Source: Gammaproteobacteria bacterium
Lineage (GTDB): Bacteria; Pseudomonadota; Gammaproteobacteria; Eutrophobiales; Eutrophobiaceae
Direction: 5' to 3'
Assembly: GCA_026710545.1 (NCBI GenBank)
Contig: JAPOQU010000090.1
Span: forward strand, 1-64,000
Length of the DNA stretch: 64,000 bases
In this document: positions 39,967 to 48,936 of the stretch, piece after piece
Numbering within the stretch: the stretch's first letter is position 1
Layout of the letters: each line of letters opens with the position of its first letter
Notes under the pieces: model-generated
What the model saw: only the letters and a program-made list of their open reading frames with translations
Databases searched by the model: none
Told to the model about the DNA's origin: nothing
Translations under genes and position numbers: made by a program

Positions 39967-40300
39967 GTGGGGATCACTTACGCCAAATTGGGTACGAACT
40001 GGGGTACGACACGGGCGAAGCTCACGGTAAGACGGACGGAAACGGGGAAAGGTCTCGCAAAATTGACGGACGAACACGGAATGTACCTCTGGATGCCACC
40101 GGGAGGGGCGAAGTCTTTAATACAGCGGCACAACATCCGGGGGCTGCGGACGGACAACGCCGCCGGCCACTACCCGGGAACAGGTTTGGCGGCGGCTCGG
40201 CCCGTCGCATTCGAGCGATGGAACATCGCCAGGGCCGGGGGCGATCCGTGCCGGGACGATGGGGCGGCAAACGCGGATAGGCGGCGGCAAGGCGGCGGGC
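39967..40300 (+). pseudogene. N-terminal (arm DNA-binding, DUF4102-like) remnant of a tyrosine recombinase, frameshifted
   Basis: 'GITYAKLGTNWGTTRAKLTVRRTETGKGLAKLTDEHGMYLWMPPGGAKSLIQRHNIRG..T..AAGHYPGTGLAAARPV' resembles integrase N-termini; no catalytic domain follows. Confidence 0.5.
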
Positions 40301-40607
40301 GACGGCTTGCGGGAACTCGACGGCGAGCCGGGGCGTGCCGGCCTGCCGGGGCTGTGATTGCTGCATTACCGCCCGGAGGGCGGAAGCGATAGCGACAGTG
40401 ACCCGCATGGGCGGAGACCGCTCGCGGGCTCCGGTCGGCGCAGCCGACTAGGGCGCGGGCCGTCAGGCATCGCCAATGAACCCGGGCAAACGCCGCAAGG
40501 CTATGCTCCGATGCGCTTCACCGGCAGGCTGCCGCTTTGATGGAATCCGGAAGCCGAGAACGGCAGGTCTCGGCCGCATCAACCGGCGCCAGCGACAGCG
40601 TCCGACT

Positions 40608-40698
40608 GATACCCATGATAACGGAGACTGCCATGTCTATATCCACCAGGGGACATATTAGAATCCTGAAAAGTGGACATTTTAATTTCCTGTTGACA
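40608..40698 (-). repeat. Right copy of the inverted terminal sequence pair (partner 37665-37755)
   Basis: Reverse complement reads tgtcaacaggaaattaaaatgtccacttttcaggattctaatatgtcccctggtggatatagacatggcagtctccgtt. Confidence 0.85.
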
Positions 40699-41025
40699 TC
40701 CGAGACAATCTAACCCAAACATCGACTTCCATCGTGGCCCGGGGATAGCAATGAGAGGCAAGCTTATAGGTCGAGGCATCCGTATAATTGTCATCCTGAT
40801 TGCCAGACGGGTTTGATTTATGAACGAAGTTGATATTTTGTGTATTGCGCAATTTTGATGTTCAGTAAAAGAACTCCGCGGAGCGAGGATGCGTCCGGCG
40901 ATGGCTGGAATACTGTGAGAAGCGAAGTGCATTGTACGACCTGATCCCGAAATCTGTCCCTGACTTTGAAGGGGTAGTGATATAGTACAGTCAGTATTCT
41001 CGTAAAGCTGCACTGGGAGAACGAA

Positions 41026-41247
41026 ATGACAAGACAACTGACGGCAATCATCGAACGTGAAGATAATGGTTTTGTTGCGCTCTGTCCCGAGGTGGACGTT
41101 GCAAGCCAGGGGGCAACGGTGGATGAAGCACGCAATAATCTCAAGGAAGCTCTGGAGCTCTTCTTCGAATACGCGTCAACAGAGGAAATCCAGAAACGAC
41201 TACATGATGAAGTATATGTAACACACGTTGAGATTGCGGTTGGTTAA
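41026..41247 (+). CDS. hicB: HicB-family antitoxin
   Basis: 'LTAIIEREDNGFVALCPEVDVASQGATVDEARNNLKEALELFFE'. Confidence 0.88.
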   Translation: MTRQLTAIIEREDNGFVALCPEVDVASQGATVDEARNNLKEALELFFEYASTEEIQKRLHDEVYVTHVEIAVG

Positions 41248-41461
41248 ACTCAAGGTTCTGTCAGGCAAAGAGGTATGCCGGATACTCGCCAGCCAGGGTT
41301 TTGTCAAGGTCAGGAGGCGAAGCAGCCATGTGGTAATGCAAAAAAACACACCGGGCGGTAGTACGGTGACGGTACCTGTACCGGATCACAAAGAATTACG
41401 TACTGGAACACTGATGTCGATTATCCGACAATCAGAGTTACCTCGCTCTTTGTTCGAGTAA
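41228..41461 (+). CDS. hicA: HicA-family mRNA interferase toxin
   Basis: 'LSGKEVCRILASQGFVKVRRRSSHVVMQK....TVPVPDHKELRTGTLMSIIRQ'; overlaps hicB. Confidence 0.88.
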   Translation: MRLRLVKLKVLSGKEVCRILASQGFVKVRRRSSHVVMQKNTPGGSTVTVPVPDHKELRTGTLMSIIRQSELPRSLFE

Positions 41462-41682
41462 AACAGAAACTTCATGAGAATGGATTGGCAGTAAAAGATC
41501 GTCATAGTATTCGGATTAATGACGCCCGCTGAATACACTGAGAACGTTTATGGGCTTGATTTGAGACTTATTAGCAGGCGAATTAACAAAGAAATGCTAG
41601 TGCACAGAGTACTATCCCTATACCGAATAATGCGAAAGAAACATAGACTGACTATTTTGTATATTTAAGACTATCGTGGTAA

Positions 41683-41790
41683 CTAGCGCTTGTCGTTGCT
41701 GCCGCGCTCCTGGCGCCAGGCCAGCCAGTTGAGCAACAGCATGAAGGCCATGGCGACGATGCTGGCTATCAGCAATGTCATATTCATCAT
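41683..41790 (-). CDS. Small single-TM peptide (35 aa), second gene of a two-gene small-membrane-protein cassette
   Basis: MMNMTLLIASIVAMAFMLLLNWLAWRQERGSNDKR*; start overlaps the stop of the upstream 87-aa gene (taATG). Confidence 0.55.
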   Translation of the reverse strand: MMNMTLLIASIVAMAFMLLLNWLAWRQERGSNDKR

Positions 41791-42053
41791 TATCTCTCCA
41801 GGTTATCGACCACAAAACCAAGGAGACCCACCAGAATTACGGTGATTCCTGTCAGTGTGTCCCCGCCTTCAAAAAACGCATTTAACACCCCGGCTGCAAC
41901 AAGAATGATCCCCAGCCGGAGCGTGTCTTCCTGTACCGAGTCCAGATTGAATCTCATCCTCTTCCAGAGTAGAACATGCGCTGTCGTGCATGAAACGGGG
42001 TCCAGCCTTGCCAAACCCCATTCCATGAGCGTGAGGGTGCTGTAGCAACACAC
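41790..42053 (-). CDS. Small membrane protein, first gene of the cassette
   Basis: C-terminal two-TM pattern 'TLRLGIILVAAGVLNAFFEGGDTLTGITVILVGLLGFVVDNLER'. Confidence 0.55.
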   Translation of the reverse strand: MCCYSTLTLMEWGLARLDPVSCTTAHVLLWKRMRFNLDSVQEDTLRLGIILVAAGVLNAFFEGGDTLTGITVILVGLLGFVVDNLER

Positions 42054-42126
42054 CTGCGGGTTAGTAAACTAACTTCCTGAAAGATATATCTCATTGTCTC
42101 CATTCCGGGTACGTCGCCATGTTTCT

Positions 42127-43389
42127 TCATCTGTGAAGCTGCACAACGTTAGCCCTGTGCCCGGTCAAGTAGTCCGCCCATTGGCTCATCAAGGCACGCC
42201 GACGCTCAAACAGATCGCTACGGAAATAAGCGCCCTCGGTTCCCTTCACCACGTGCGCCAGCGCGGCTTCCGCTATCTCTCTCGGCTTGCCCGTATCAGC
42301 GCACCAGTCCCGGAAGCTGGAACGGAAGCCGTGCACGGTAGCCCGGTCAGCCAGGCCGTTGTCTCTCAGGAGTTTGGTTAGCGTCATATTGCTCATCGGT
42401 TTACCGGGTCGCCAAACCGAGGGAAAAACAAGACCCGATTTATCGTCCAGCATCCGGCCCTGTTCCAGGACGGCCAGCGCCGCATCGGACAACGGTACGC
42501 GGTGAGCCCGGGTCATTTTCATGCGGTCGGCAGGGATAGTCCACGTCCTGGTTTCAACATCAACCTCATCCCACGTGGCGCCCAGGATTTCCCCGGTCCT
42601 GGCCGCGGTCAATATAAGAAAACGCAGCGCCAGTTTTGCAGGCAGTGACGCCCCTGACGCCGCTATGGTGTCCAGCGCCCCGGCAACGTCCTTATAATGC
42701 AACGCCCGTAAATGTTCCTTGATGGCCCGCTGTTTCGGCAACGCCCCGTCAATCATCTCGCCTGCCGGGTTGTTTTCGATAAAGCCATGGGCTTGCGCCC
42801 ACCTGAATACAGCCCGCATCTTCTGCCGCAACCGGCGCGCGGTTTCCGCCCGTTTGCTCCACAAGGGGGTCAGTATGCGCAATACGTCTTCACGGCCTAT
42901 CCTGTCTATCGGTTCGGAGCCGATAACCGGGATGGCGTATTTCTCCATTATCTGCATCCAGTTCTTTGCATGCTTGTCGTTGCGCCAGCGGGGTTTCAGC
43001 GCCGCATAAGTCTTGACGGCCCCTTCTCGGAAGGTCGGCATTTTAGCCTTGCGTTTCTCGGCCAGCGGATCGCCGCCTTCCGCCACAAGCACCCGGTTAA
43101 CGAGCGCTCGTTGACGTGCTTTCGATAAAGAGATCAGTTTGAAGCTGCCAAGGCCGATATCCCGGCGCTTGCCGTGTATCGTTATCCGTTGGACCCAGGA
43201 CTTGGCCCCGGTTTTGGTGACAAAGAGGTACAGCGTTTCCCCAGCCCGGTAGTGGCCTGGCTCCCTGATTGCCTTTAGTTCGTTGTGTGTGTGTTGCTTC
43301 ATGTTTTTGTTCCTGTGCTTGCTCCTTTCCCACGCGGTTTCCCACGCGATATATCGGTATATATGGGAATTGAAAGAACCTTTTAACAC
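42127..43389 (-). CDS. Tyrosine-type site-specific recombinase (P4-like integrase)
   Basis: 'LTAARTGEILGATWDEVD', 'VHGFRSSFRDWCADTGKPREIAEAALAHVVKGTEGAYFRSDLFERRRALMSQWADYL'; adjacent to tRNA-Lys. Confidence 0.93.
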   Translation of the reverse strand: MLKGSFNSHIYRYIAWETAWERSKHRNKNMKQHTHNELKAIREPGHYRAGETLYLFVTKTGAKSWVQRITIHGKRRDIGLGSFKLISLSKARQRALVNRVLVAEGGDPLAEKRKAKMPTFREGAVKTYAALKPRWRNDKHAKNWMQIMEKYAIPVIGSEPIDRIGREDVLRILTPLWSKRAETARRLRQKMRAVFRWAQAHGFIENNPAGEMIDGALPKQRAIKEHLRALHYKDVAGALDTIAASGASLPAKLALRFLILTAARTGEILGATWDEVDVETRTWTIPADRMKMTRAHRVPLSDAALAVLEQGRMLDDKSGLVFPSVWRPGKPMSNMTLTKLLRDNGLADRATVHGFRSSFRDWCADTGKPREIAEAALAHVVKGTEGAYFRSDLFERRRALMSQWADYLTGHRANVVQLHR

Positions 43390-43464
43390 CTATTATAGCA
43401 AAAAAACCTATATAAATCAATAGGGATAGAGAACAATAGGGAAATTGTAGGATCAGAAAGAAAA

Positions 43465-43537
43465 TGGGCCGTCAGGGATTCGAACCCTGGACCTTGGGAT
43501 TAAGAGTCCCCTGCTCTACCAGCTAAGCTAACGGCCC
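43465..43537 (-). tRNA. tRNA-Lys (anticodon CTT)
   Basis: Cloverleaf GGGCCGT TA GCTT AGCTGGTA GAGC A GGGGA CTCTTAA TCCCA AGGTC CAGGG TTCGAAT CCCTG ACGGCCC. Confidence 0.93.
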
Positions 43538-43557
43538 AATTGAATAATTAAATCTGG

Positions 43558-43631
43558 GGTGAGTGATGGGATTTGAACCCACGACCACCGGAACCACAAT
43601 CCGGCGCTCTACCAGCTGAGCTACACTCACC
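43558..43631 (-). tRNA. tRNA-His (anticodon GTG)
   Basis: Cloverleaf GGTGAGTG TAGCTCAGCTGGTAGAGC G CCGGA TTGTGGT TCCGG TGGTC GTGGG TTCAAAT CCCAT CACTCACC with G-1:C73. Confidence 0.94.
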
Positions 43632-43693
43632 ATACCTGTGCCGGTCCCCGGCTTACTGCCTGCCGGGGCAGGCAGAGACCACACGATAATTGG

Positions 43694-43767
43694 CGCGCCC
43701 GAGAGGACTCGAACCTCTAACCCTCGGCTTAGAAGGCCGATGCTCTATCCGGTTGAGCTACGAGCGC
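43694..43767 (-). tRNA. tRNA-Arg (anticodon TCT)
   Basis: Cloverleaf GCGCTCG TAGCTCAACCGGATAGAGCA TCGGC CTTCTAA GCCGA GGGTT AGAGG TTCGAGT CCTCT CGGGCGC. Confidence 0.94.
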
Positions 43768-43798
43768 AACTCTTCGTCAGTAAAATATATAAAATTGG

Positions 43799-43872
43799 TC
43801 GGGGCAGAGGGATTTGAACCCCCGACCCTCTGCTCCCAAAGCAGATGCGCTACCAGACTGCGCCATGCCCCG
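43799..43872 (-). tRNA. tRNA-Pro (anticodon TGG)
   Basis: Cloverleaf CGGGGCATGGCGCAGTCTGGTAGCGCA TCTGC TTTGGGA GCAGA GGGTC GGGGG TTCAAAT CCCTC TGCCCCG. Confidence 0.94.
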
Positions 43873-43951
43873 AGCCTCATCCGGGAGATGCGTAATGATA
43901 CGTCCTGACCGGATACACGTCAATTGATTGCGGTCAACTACCATGATTTAT

Positions 43952-43977
43952 GGGGTCAAAGCAATTGCTCTGACCCC
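43952..43977. repeat. Near-perfect 26-bp palindrome GGGGTCAAAGCAATTGCTCTGACCCC
   Basis: Single mismatch pair; lies between tRNA-Pro and the 3' end of cysS. Confidence 0.7.
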
Positions 43978-43990
43978 CGTTATCGGAAAA

Positions 43991-45373
43991 TTACTTCCGG
44001 CGCCAGGTGGTGCCGCCCGGGCCGTCTTCCAGGACAATGCCCTGTTCAGATAATTGCTCACGCACCCGGTCTGCTTCCGCGTAGTTCTTGTCCGCTTTTG
44101 CCTGTGCCCGTTGTTCGATCAGGCGGGTAATCTCTGCCGGGGTGATGTCGCTATTGTCGGCTGCGGCATGCAGGAATTCGGAGGGCGCCATCTGCATGAT
44201 GCCCAGTACGTCGCCAAGCTGAATCAAGGTCCTGGCAAGACACGCGGCCTCCGCTGTTGACTTGTCGTCCAGGCGGTTAATCTCACCGGCCAGCTCATGC
44301 ATTACAGTGACCGCGGCGCGGGTGTTGAAATCATCATCCATGACCTGTTCAAAGCGCTGCCCGTAGTCAGGCGATATCTCCCCCTCCCCGGGGTCGATAT
44401 CACGGATGGAGTTATACAGCCGGGTCAGGCCGGCCCTGGCCTCGTCCAGGTGGGTATCCGAATAGTTCAACGGGCTGCGGTAATGGCTGGAGAGAATGAA
44501 AAAACGGATCACCTCGGGCAGGTAACGGGCCATAACCTCCCTGATCGTGAAAAAATTACCCAGGGACTTGGACATCTTCTCATCGTCAACCCGTACGAAA
44601 CCGTTGTGTATCCACGTGTGTACGAAGGTCTTGCTGCCGGATCCGCAACTCTGGGCAATTTCATTTTCATGGTGCGGAAACTGCAGGTCCTGGCCGCCGC
44701 CGTGTATGTCGAAATCGGGACCCAGGCAATGGGTCGACATGGCGGAACATTCGATATGCCAGCCGGGCCGTCCCCTGCCCCAGGGCGACTCCCAGGCGGG
44801 CTCGCCGGGTTTTTCCATCTTCCACAATACGAAATCAACCGGGTCCGTCTTGGCATCCTGCACGTCCACGCGGATACCGGCGCGCAATTCATCGATGTTC
44901 TTGCCGGACAGCTTGCCGTAATCTGCGAAGGCGCTGACGTCGTAAAACACGTCGCCATTCTCCGCCTGGTAGGCATAACCATTGTCAAGCAGACGGCTGA
45001 TCATGGCAATGATCTGTTCGATATGGTCCGTTGCCCTGGGTTCCTGGTCGGGGGTGAGCACGTTGAGTGCGGCAAAGTCCTCGTTCATCGCCTCTATAAA
45101 GCGCCCGGTCAACTCGTTGAAGGGTTCGCCGTTTTCCAGTGAGCGGTTGATGATCTTGTCGTCAATATCGGTGATGTTGCGTATGTAGTCCACCTCGTAG
45201 CCGCGAAAGCGGAAATACCGCACGATCATGTCGAACACCAGGATCATGCGCGCATGGCCGATGTGGCAGTAATCGTAAACCGTGATGCCGCAGACATACA
45301 TGCGCACCCTGCCCGGTTCGATCGGCTGGAATTTTTCCTTTTGTCGCGTTAATGAGTTATATATAGTCAGCAT
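43991..45373 (-). CDS. cysS: Cysteine--tRNA ligase
   Basis: '[38 protein letters not shown]', '[38 protein letters not shown]', '[13 protein letters not shown]'. Confidence 0.98.
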   Translation of the reverse strand: MLTIYNSLTRQKEKFQPIEPGRVRMYVCGITVYDYCHIGHARMILVFDMIVRYFRFRGYEVDYIRNITDIDDKIINRSLENGEPFNELTGRFIEAMNEDFAALNVLTPDQEPRATDHIEQIIAMISRLLDNGYAYQAENGDVFYDVSAFADYGKLSGKNIDELRAGIRVDVQDAKTDPVDFVLWKMEKPGEPAWESPWGRGRPGWHIECSAMSTHCLGPDFDIHGGGQDLQFPHHENEIAQSCGSGSKTFVHTWIHNGFVRVDDEKMSKSLGNFFTIREVMARYLPEVIRFFILSSHYRSPLNYSDTHLDEARAGLTRLYNSIRDIDPGEGEISPDYGQRFEQVMDDDFNTRAAVTVMHELAGEINRLDDKSTAEAACLARTLIQLGDVLGIMQMAPSEFLHAAADNSDITPAEITRLIEQRAQAKADKNYAEADRVREQLSEQGIVLEDGPGGTTWRRK

Positions 45374-45429
45374 TGAGAGACGGACTGTTGCTGAAATAAA
45401 ACGGGCATGGTATCAAAAGAACGCGATTG

Positions 45430-46173
45430 ATGGACACGTTATTTGTCTCCGACCTGCACTTGTCGACCGAACGGCCCGGCAAGATCGAGTTATTCAGGCA
45501 ATTGTTCGACGGTCCGGCGCGCACCGCGCGCGCCGTGTATATCCTGGGCGACCTGTTCGAGAACTTCTGGGTCGGCAACGACGAGCGTCCCCCGCCCGCC
45601 GCAGAGGTGATCGACGTCTTGCGGGACTGCTGCCGGCACAACCCGGAGGTGTACCTCGTGCGCGGCAACCGCGACCTGATGCTGGACCGGGGATTCTGTA
45701 CGCTGACGGGATGCAGGCTGCTGGGTGATGAGGACGTAATCCATATCGACGGTCAGCCGGCACTGATCATGCACGGCGACCTGCTCTGCACCCGGGACAG
45801 AAAGTACCAGTTGTACCGCAAGTTCATGGAAACCCCGTTCATCCGCCGCTTGTACCTGGGCCTGCCCTACCGGTTGCGGGTCTGCCTATCACGCGGACTC
45901 CGGCCGCTGCTGAAAAAGTCTGCCGCTGCTAAACCGCCGGAGATAATCGACGCCGACCAGGCTGCCGTGGAGGCATACATGACCGGGCACGGCGCCGGCG
46001 AACTGATACACGGCCATACCCACAGGCCGGGCATTCATCAGTTTGAGTTGAACGGGCAACCGGCGCGCCGCATCGTGCTGGGCGACTGGTACGAAGAGGA
46101 TTCCGTGCTGGTCTGCCGGAACGGCGAACGGAAACTCCTGCGCGTGCAGGAGTACATCAAGTCAGCGGGTTAA
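45430..46173 (+). CDS. lpxH: UDP-2,3-diacylglucosamine diphosphatase
   Basis: 'TLFVSDLHLSTERP', 'YILGDLFENFWVGND', 'VRGNRDLML', 'IMHGDLLCTRDRKYQ', 'LIHGHTHRPGIH'. Confidence 0.95.
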   Translation: MDTLFVSDLHLSTERPGKIELFRQLFDGPARTARAVYILGDLFENFWVGNDERPPPAAEVIDVLRDCCRHNPEVYLVRGNRDLMLDRGFCTLTGCRLLGDEDVIHIDGQPALIMHGDLLCTRDRKYQLYRKFMETPFIRRLYLGLPYRLRVCLSRGLRPLLKKSAAAKPPEIIDADQAAVEAYMTGHGAGELIHGHTHRPGIHQFELNGQPARRIVLGDWYEEDSVLVCRNGERKLLRVQEYIKSAG

Positions 46174-46180
46174 AGAGATT

Positions 46181-46256
46181 TATCCGCAGATGACGCAGAT
46201 TACCGCAGATTTACTTTTTACATTATATCTGCGGTAATCTGCGTCATCTGCGGATA
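46181..46256. repeat. Perfect 30-bp inverted repeat (stem) between convergent lpxH and ampE
   Basis: tatccgcagatgacgcagattaccgcagat (46181-46210) and its exact reverse complement (46227-46256). Confidence 0.9.
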
Positions 46257-46258
46257 TT

Positions 46259-47164
46259 TCAACTGATCCAGCCGGCTATGGTCATCAGGCCCAGCACGAT
46301 CAGCCATACGATCAAGGTACGGTTGATCAGGGCCAGGGTCTCCCCGATGCGTGCGATTAACACTTCCTTGTCCGCGCCGGTATCCTGCTTCGTGTCCGCC
46401 TCCTCCTCGGCCTCCGTGTCCTCCTCCCCTGCGGGGGCAAAATGCAGGGCGCCAAAGCCGGAAACGGCGATCACTTCCCGGCTTATATCCAGGGTGTTGC
46501 CGGATACCGTGCGCCAGCTTTCCAGGGCGCTTACAAGACTGCCGCCCAGGGCGAATCCCAGCGCCTGCAGGCGGGCTGACGGCCACATCAAGATATTGTG
46601 CAGGTCCCTTATCGCGCCGGCATAGCCGCTATCGGTCTTTTCATACCTGTGCGCCAGGTTCAGCACCAGGCAATACATCAGGGCGCCCACCGCGCCAAGC
46701 AGCACGAACCAGAACACGACGGCGAACAGGTACTCATGGGCGCGCAACATGATTGAGCTTATCACCCGGTCCGGGTCCGTCCCGTCCGCGCCGGCGTCCC
46801 CGTACAGTATCTGGTCCAGGATTTCACGGCAGGCGCTGTCATCATTACTGCTCAGCGCATCCGTGTACCTGCTCACCAGCGAATTGAGCGCCGGACCGAA
46901 GCTGTAAATCAGTACCAGCAAGGACAGTACAAAACCCAGCAGGAAATGTACCTCACCCGCCAGGTAAACCAGGACACCCAGCAACAGCAGCGGGATAGAC
47001 AGGGTGAGCAGAACGCCGGCGGCGCCGTTCCAGAAACCGGCCCCCGACAACCTGGATTCCAGCCAGTTCGCGTAATGCTCAAACCAGGCCAGGTTCCGGT
47101 ACCTGTCAAAGTCGCCCAGGCGCATCTCCACACCAAGCGCTATCAATACCATTATCAGGTTCAT
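46259..47164 (-). CDS. ampE: Regulatory signaling modulator protein AmpE
   Basis: 'MNLIMVLIALGVEMRLGDFDRYRNLAWFEHYANWLESRL', multiple TM segments; downstream of ampD. Confidence 0.85.
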   Translation of the reverse strand: MNLIMVLIALGVEMRLGDFDRYRNLAWFEHYANWLESRLSGAGFWNGAAGVLLTLSIPLLLLGVLVYLAGEVHFLLGFVLSLLVLIYSFGPALNSLVSRYTDALSSNDDSACREILDQILYGDAGADGTDPDRVISSIMLRAHEYLFAVVFWFVLLGAVGALMYCLVLNLAHRYEKTDSGYAGAIRDLHNILMWPSARLQALGFALGGSLVSALESWRTVSGNTLDISREVIAVSGFGALHFAPAGEEDTEAEEEADTKQDTGADKEVLIARIGETLALINRTLIVWLIVLGLMTIAGWIS

Positions 47165-47198
47165 GGGAAAATGATAATGTATTTACCGGCGAAATACA

Positions 47199-47759
47199 TC
47201 AGGCTTCCCCAAGTAACGAATATAAGCTGCTCCAGTCAAACGCCGGGCCCGGGTCGGTTTTACGCTCCGGGGCGATATGGCAGTGACCCCTGATATTTGC
47301 GCCCGCCAGGGAAGGCCAGGCCTGTTGCAACTCCGTTATGACCTGCGCCAGCGCTTCATACTGGACAGTTTCATAGTCCACGTCATCGGTCCCTTCCAGT
47401 TCGATACCGATGGAAAAATCATTACAGTTCTCCCTGCCGTTGAATGCCGATCGGCCCGCGTGCCAGGCGCGCTTGTGAAACGGCACGAATTGCATGATAT
47501 CCCCGGTACGGTCGATCAACAGGTGCGCTGACACCTTCAGGCCCCTGAGTTGTTCAAAATAAGGATGTGCGCCGGGGTCGAGCGTATTGCAGAACAACTG
47601 CTCGATACAGGGTGAACCGAAGTCCCCGGGAGGCAGGCTGATACCGTGTATGACAAGCAGGGATATGTCTGTCCCATCCGGCCTGTCATCATGATTCGGG
47701 GACGGTACACGCCGGGCATTTTCCAGCCATTGCGCGTTGGCATCGAGTTTTACCTTCAT
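47199..47759 (-). CDS. ampD: 1,6-anhydro-N-acetylmuramyl-L-alanine amidase AmpD
   Basis: 'SPNHDDRPDGTDISLLVIHGISLPPGDFG', 'VSAHLLIDRTGDIMQFVPFHKRAWHAGRSAFNGRENCNDFSIGIELEGTD', 'IRGHCHIAPERKTDPGPAFDW'. Confidence 0.97.
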   Translation of the reverse strand: MKVKLDANAQWLENARRVPSPNHDDRPDGTDISLLVIHGISLPPGDFGSPCIEQLFCNTLDPGAHPYFEQLRGLKVSAHLLIDRTGDIMQFVPFHKRAWHAGRSAFNGRENCNDFSIGIELEGTDDVDYETVQYEALAQVITELQQAWPSLAGANIRGHCHIAPERKTDPGPAFDWSSLYSLLGEA

Positions 47760-47782
47760 ATTATTCAGTGTATCACCGGATC

Positions 47783-47806
47783 GGGGACAGATTTAAATCT
47801 GTCCCC
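47783..47806. repeat. Perfect 24-bp palindrome GGGGACAGATTTAAATCTGTCCCC
   Basis: Exact palindrome upstream of ampD. Confidence 0.85.
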
Positions 47807-48084
47807 AGGTAGTCAAAGATCGAAGAATTTGACGGCGTATCACCGGGACCGGCGCCATCACGTTACAAGCCGGCCAGCGCGGTATTTTACTGGATTTCCA
47901 TCCTTAGGTCCGTAAACCGTACATCTCTGTGCCACTTCTTTACTTTCGCAGGAATGACGAATGGGCGGTGTGCCGGATTCCTGCCGCTACGGCAGCAGGG
48001 GGGCAAGCGGGACGGACATCGATTCGGTTTACTTAAATCTGCCGAGTTAAGTAAACTGTCAGGGTTACCATACCGGAATGCGAG

Positions 48085-48936
48085 ATGACGACGCGAGTCC
48101 TGCCTGCTGATATAGCCAGCACCGTACGGCGTGCCTTGAATGAAGACCTGGGGACGGGAGACCTCACGGCTAAACTGGTCCCGCAGGGTGCAACGAGTGC
48201 GGCGGCTGTGCTCTGCCGTGACAGTGCAATCCTGTGCGGGGTTGCCTGGTTTTCCGAAGTATTCAGGCAACTGGACGAGGGTGTCAGTATCAGCTGGCGC
48301 TGCGAGGACGGTGACGCCGTCAAACCCGGGCAGACCGTTTGCACCCTCTCGGGATCCACCCGGTCATTGCTCAGCGGCGAGCGGACCGCATTGAATTTTC
48401 TGCAGTTGTTATCGGGCACGGCAACCACCACCAGGGAGTACGTGACTGCCATAGCCCATACGGCAACCCGGTTACTGGACACGCGCAAAACCCTGCCCGG
48501 CCTGCGCTCGGCACAAAAATACGCGGTATTGTGCGGCGGCGGGACAAACCACCGCATGGGACTGTACGATGCAATGCTGATCAAGGAGAACCATATCAGG
48601 GCGAGCGGGTCCATCACCGGCGCGCTCAAGCAGGCTAAAACGACACACCGGTACATGGAAATCGAAGTGGAAAACGAGCAGGAACTCGAGGAAGCGCTCA
48701 CTGCCGGCGCTGACGCCGTACTGCTGGATAATTTTACCCTGGACCAGGTCAGGCGGGCAGTGCAACTCAATGACGGGAGGGCGCGCCTGGAAGTCTCGGG
48801 TGGCGTGGATTTTGCCGATCTTGCGGCCCTGGCCGCTACCGGGGTCGACTTCATCTCGGTGGGGGCGCTCACCAAGAACGTGCGCGCAATCGATTTTTCG
48901 ATGTTGCTGTCAGACCCGGACGCCGGCCCTGCATGA
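48085..48936 (+). CDS. nadC: Nicotinate-nucleotide pyrophosphorylase (carboxylating)
   Basis: 'ALNEDLGTGDLTAKLVP', 'LSGTATTTREYVTAIAHTATRLLDTRKTLPGLRSAQKYAVLCGGGTNHRMGLYDAMLIKENH', 'EVSGGVDFADLAALAATGVDFISVGALT'. Confidence 0.98.
   Translation: MTTRVLPADIASTVRRALNEDLGTGDLTAKLVPQGATSAAAVLCRDSAILCGVAWFSEVFRQLDEGVSISWRCEDGDAVKPGQTVCTLSGSTRSLLSGERTALNFLQLLSGTATTTREYVTAIAHTATRLLDTRKTLPGLRSAQKYAVLCGGGTNHRMGLYDAMLIKENHIRASGSITGALKQAKTTHRYMEIEVENEQELEEALTAGADAVLLDNFTLDQVRRAVQLNDGRARLEVSGGVDFADLAALAATGVDFISVGALTKNVRAIDFSMLLSDPDAGPA

Noticed and set aside
43465-43537. Distal att duplicate of the tRNA-Lys 3' end within the window
   Set aside because: I did not find a second copy of gggccgtcagggattcgaa anywhere in 1-43 kb, so no att pair is claimed.
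44297-45142. 281-aa + strand ORF
   Set aside because: Antisense shadow of cysS.
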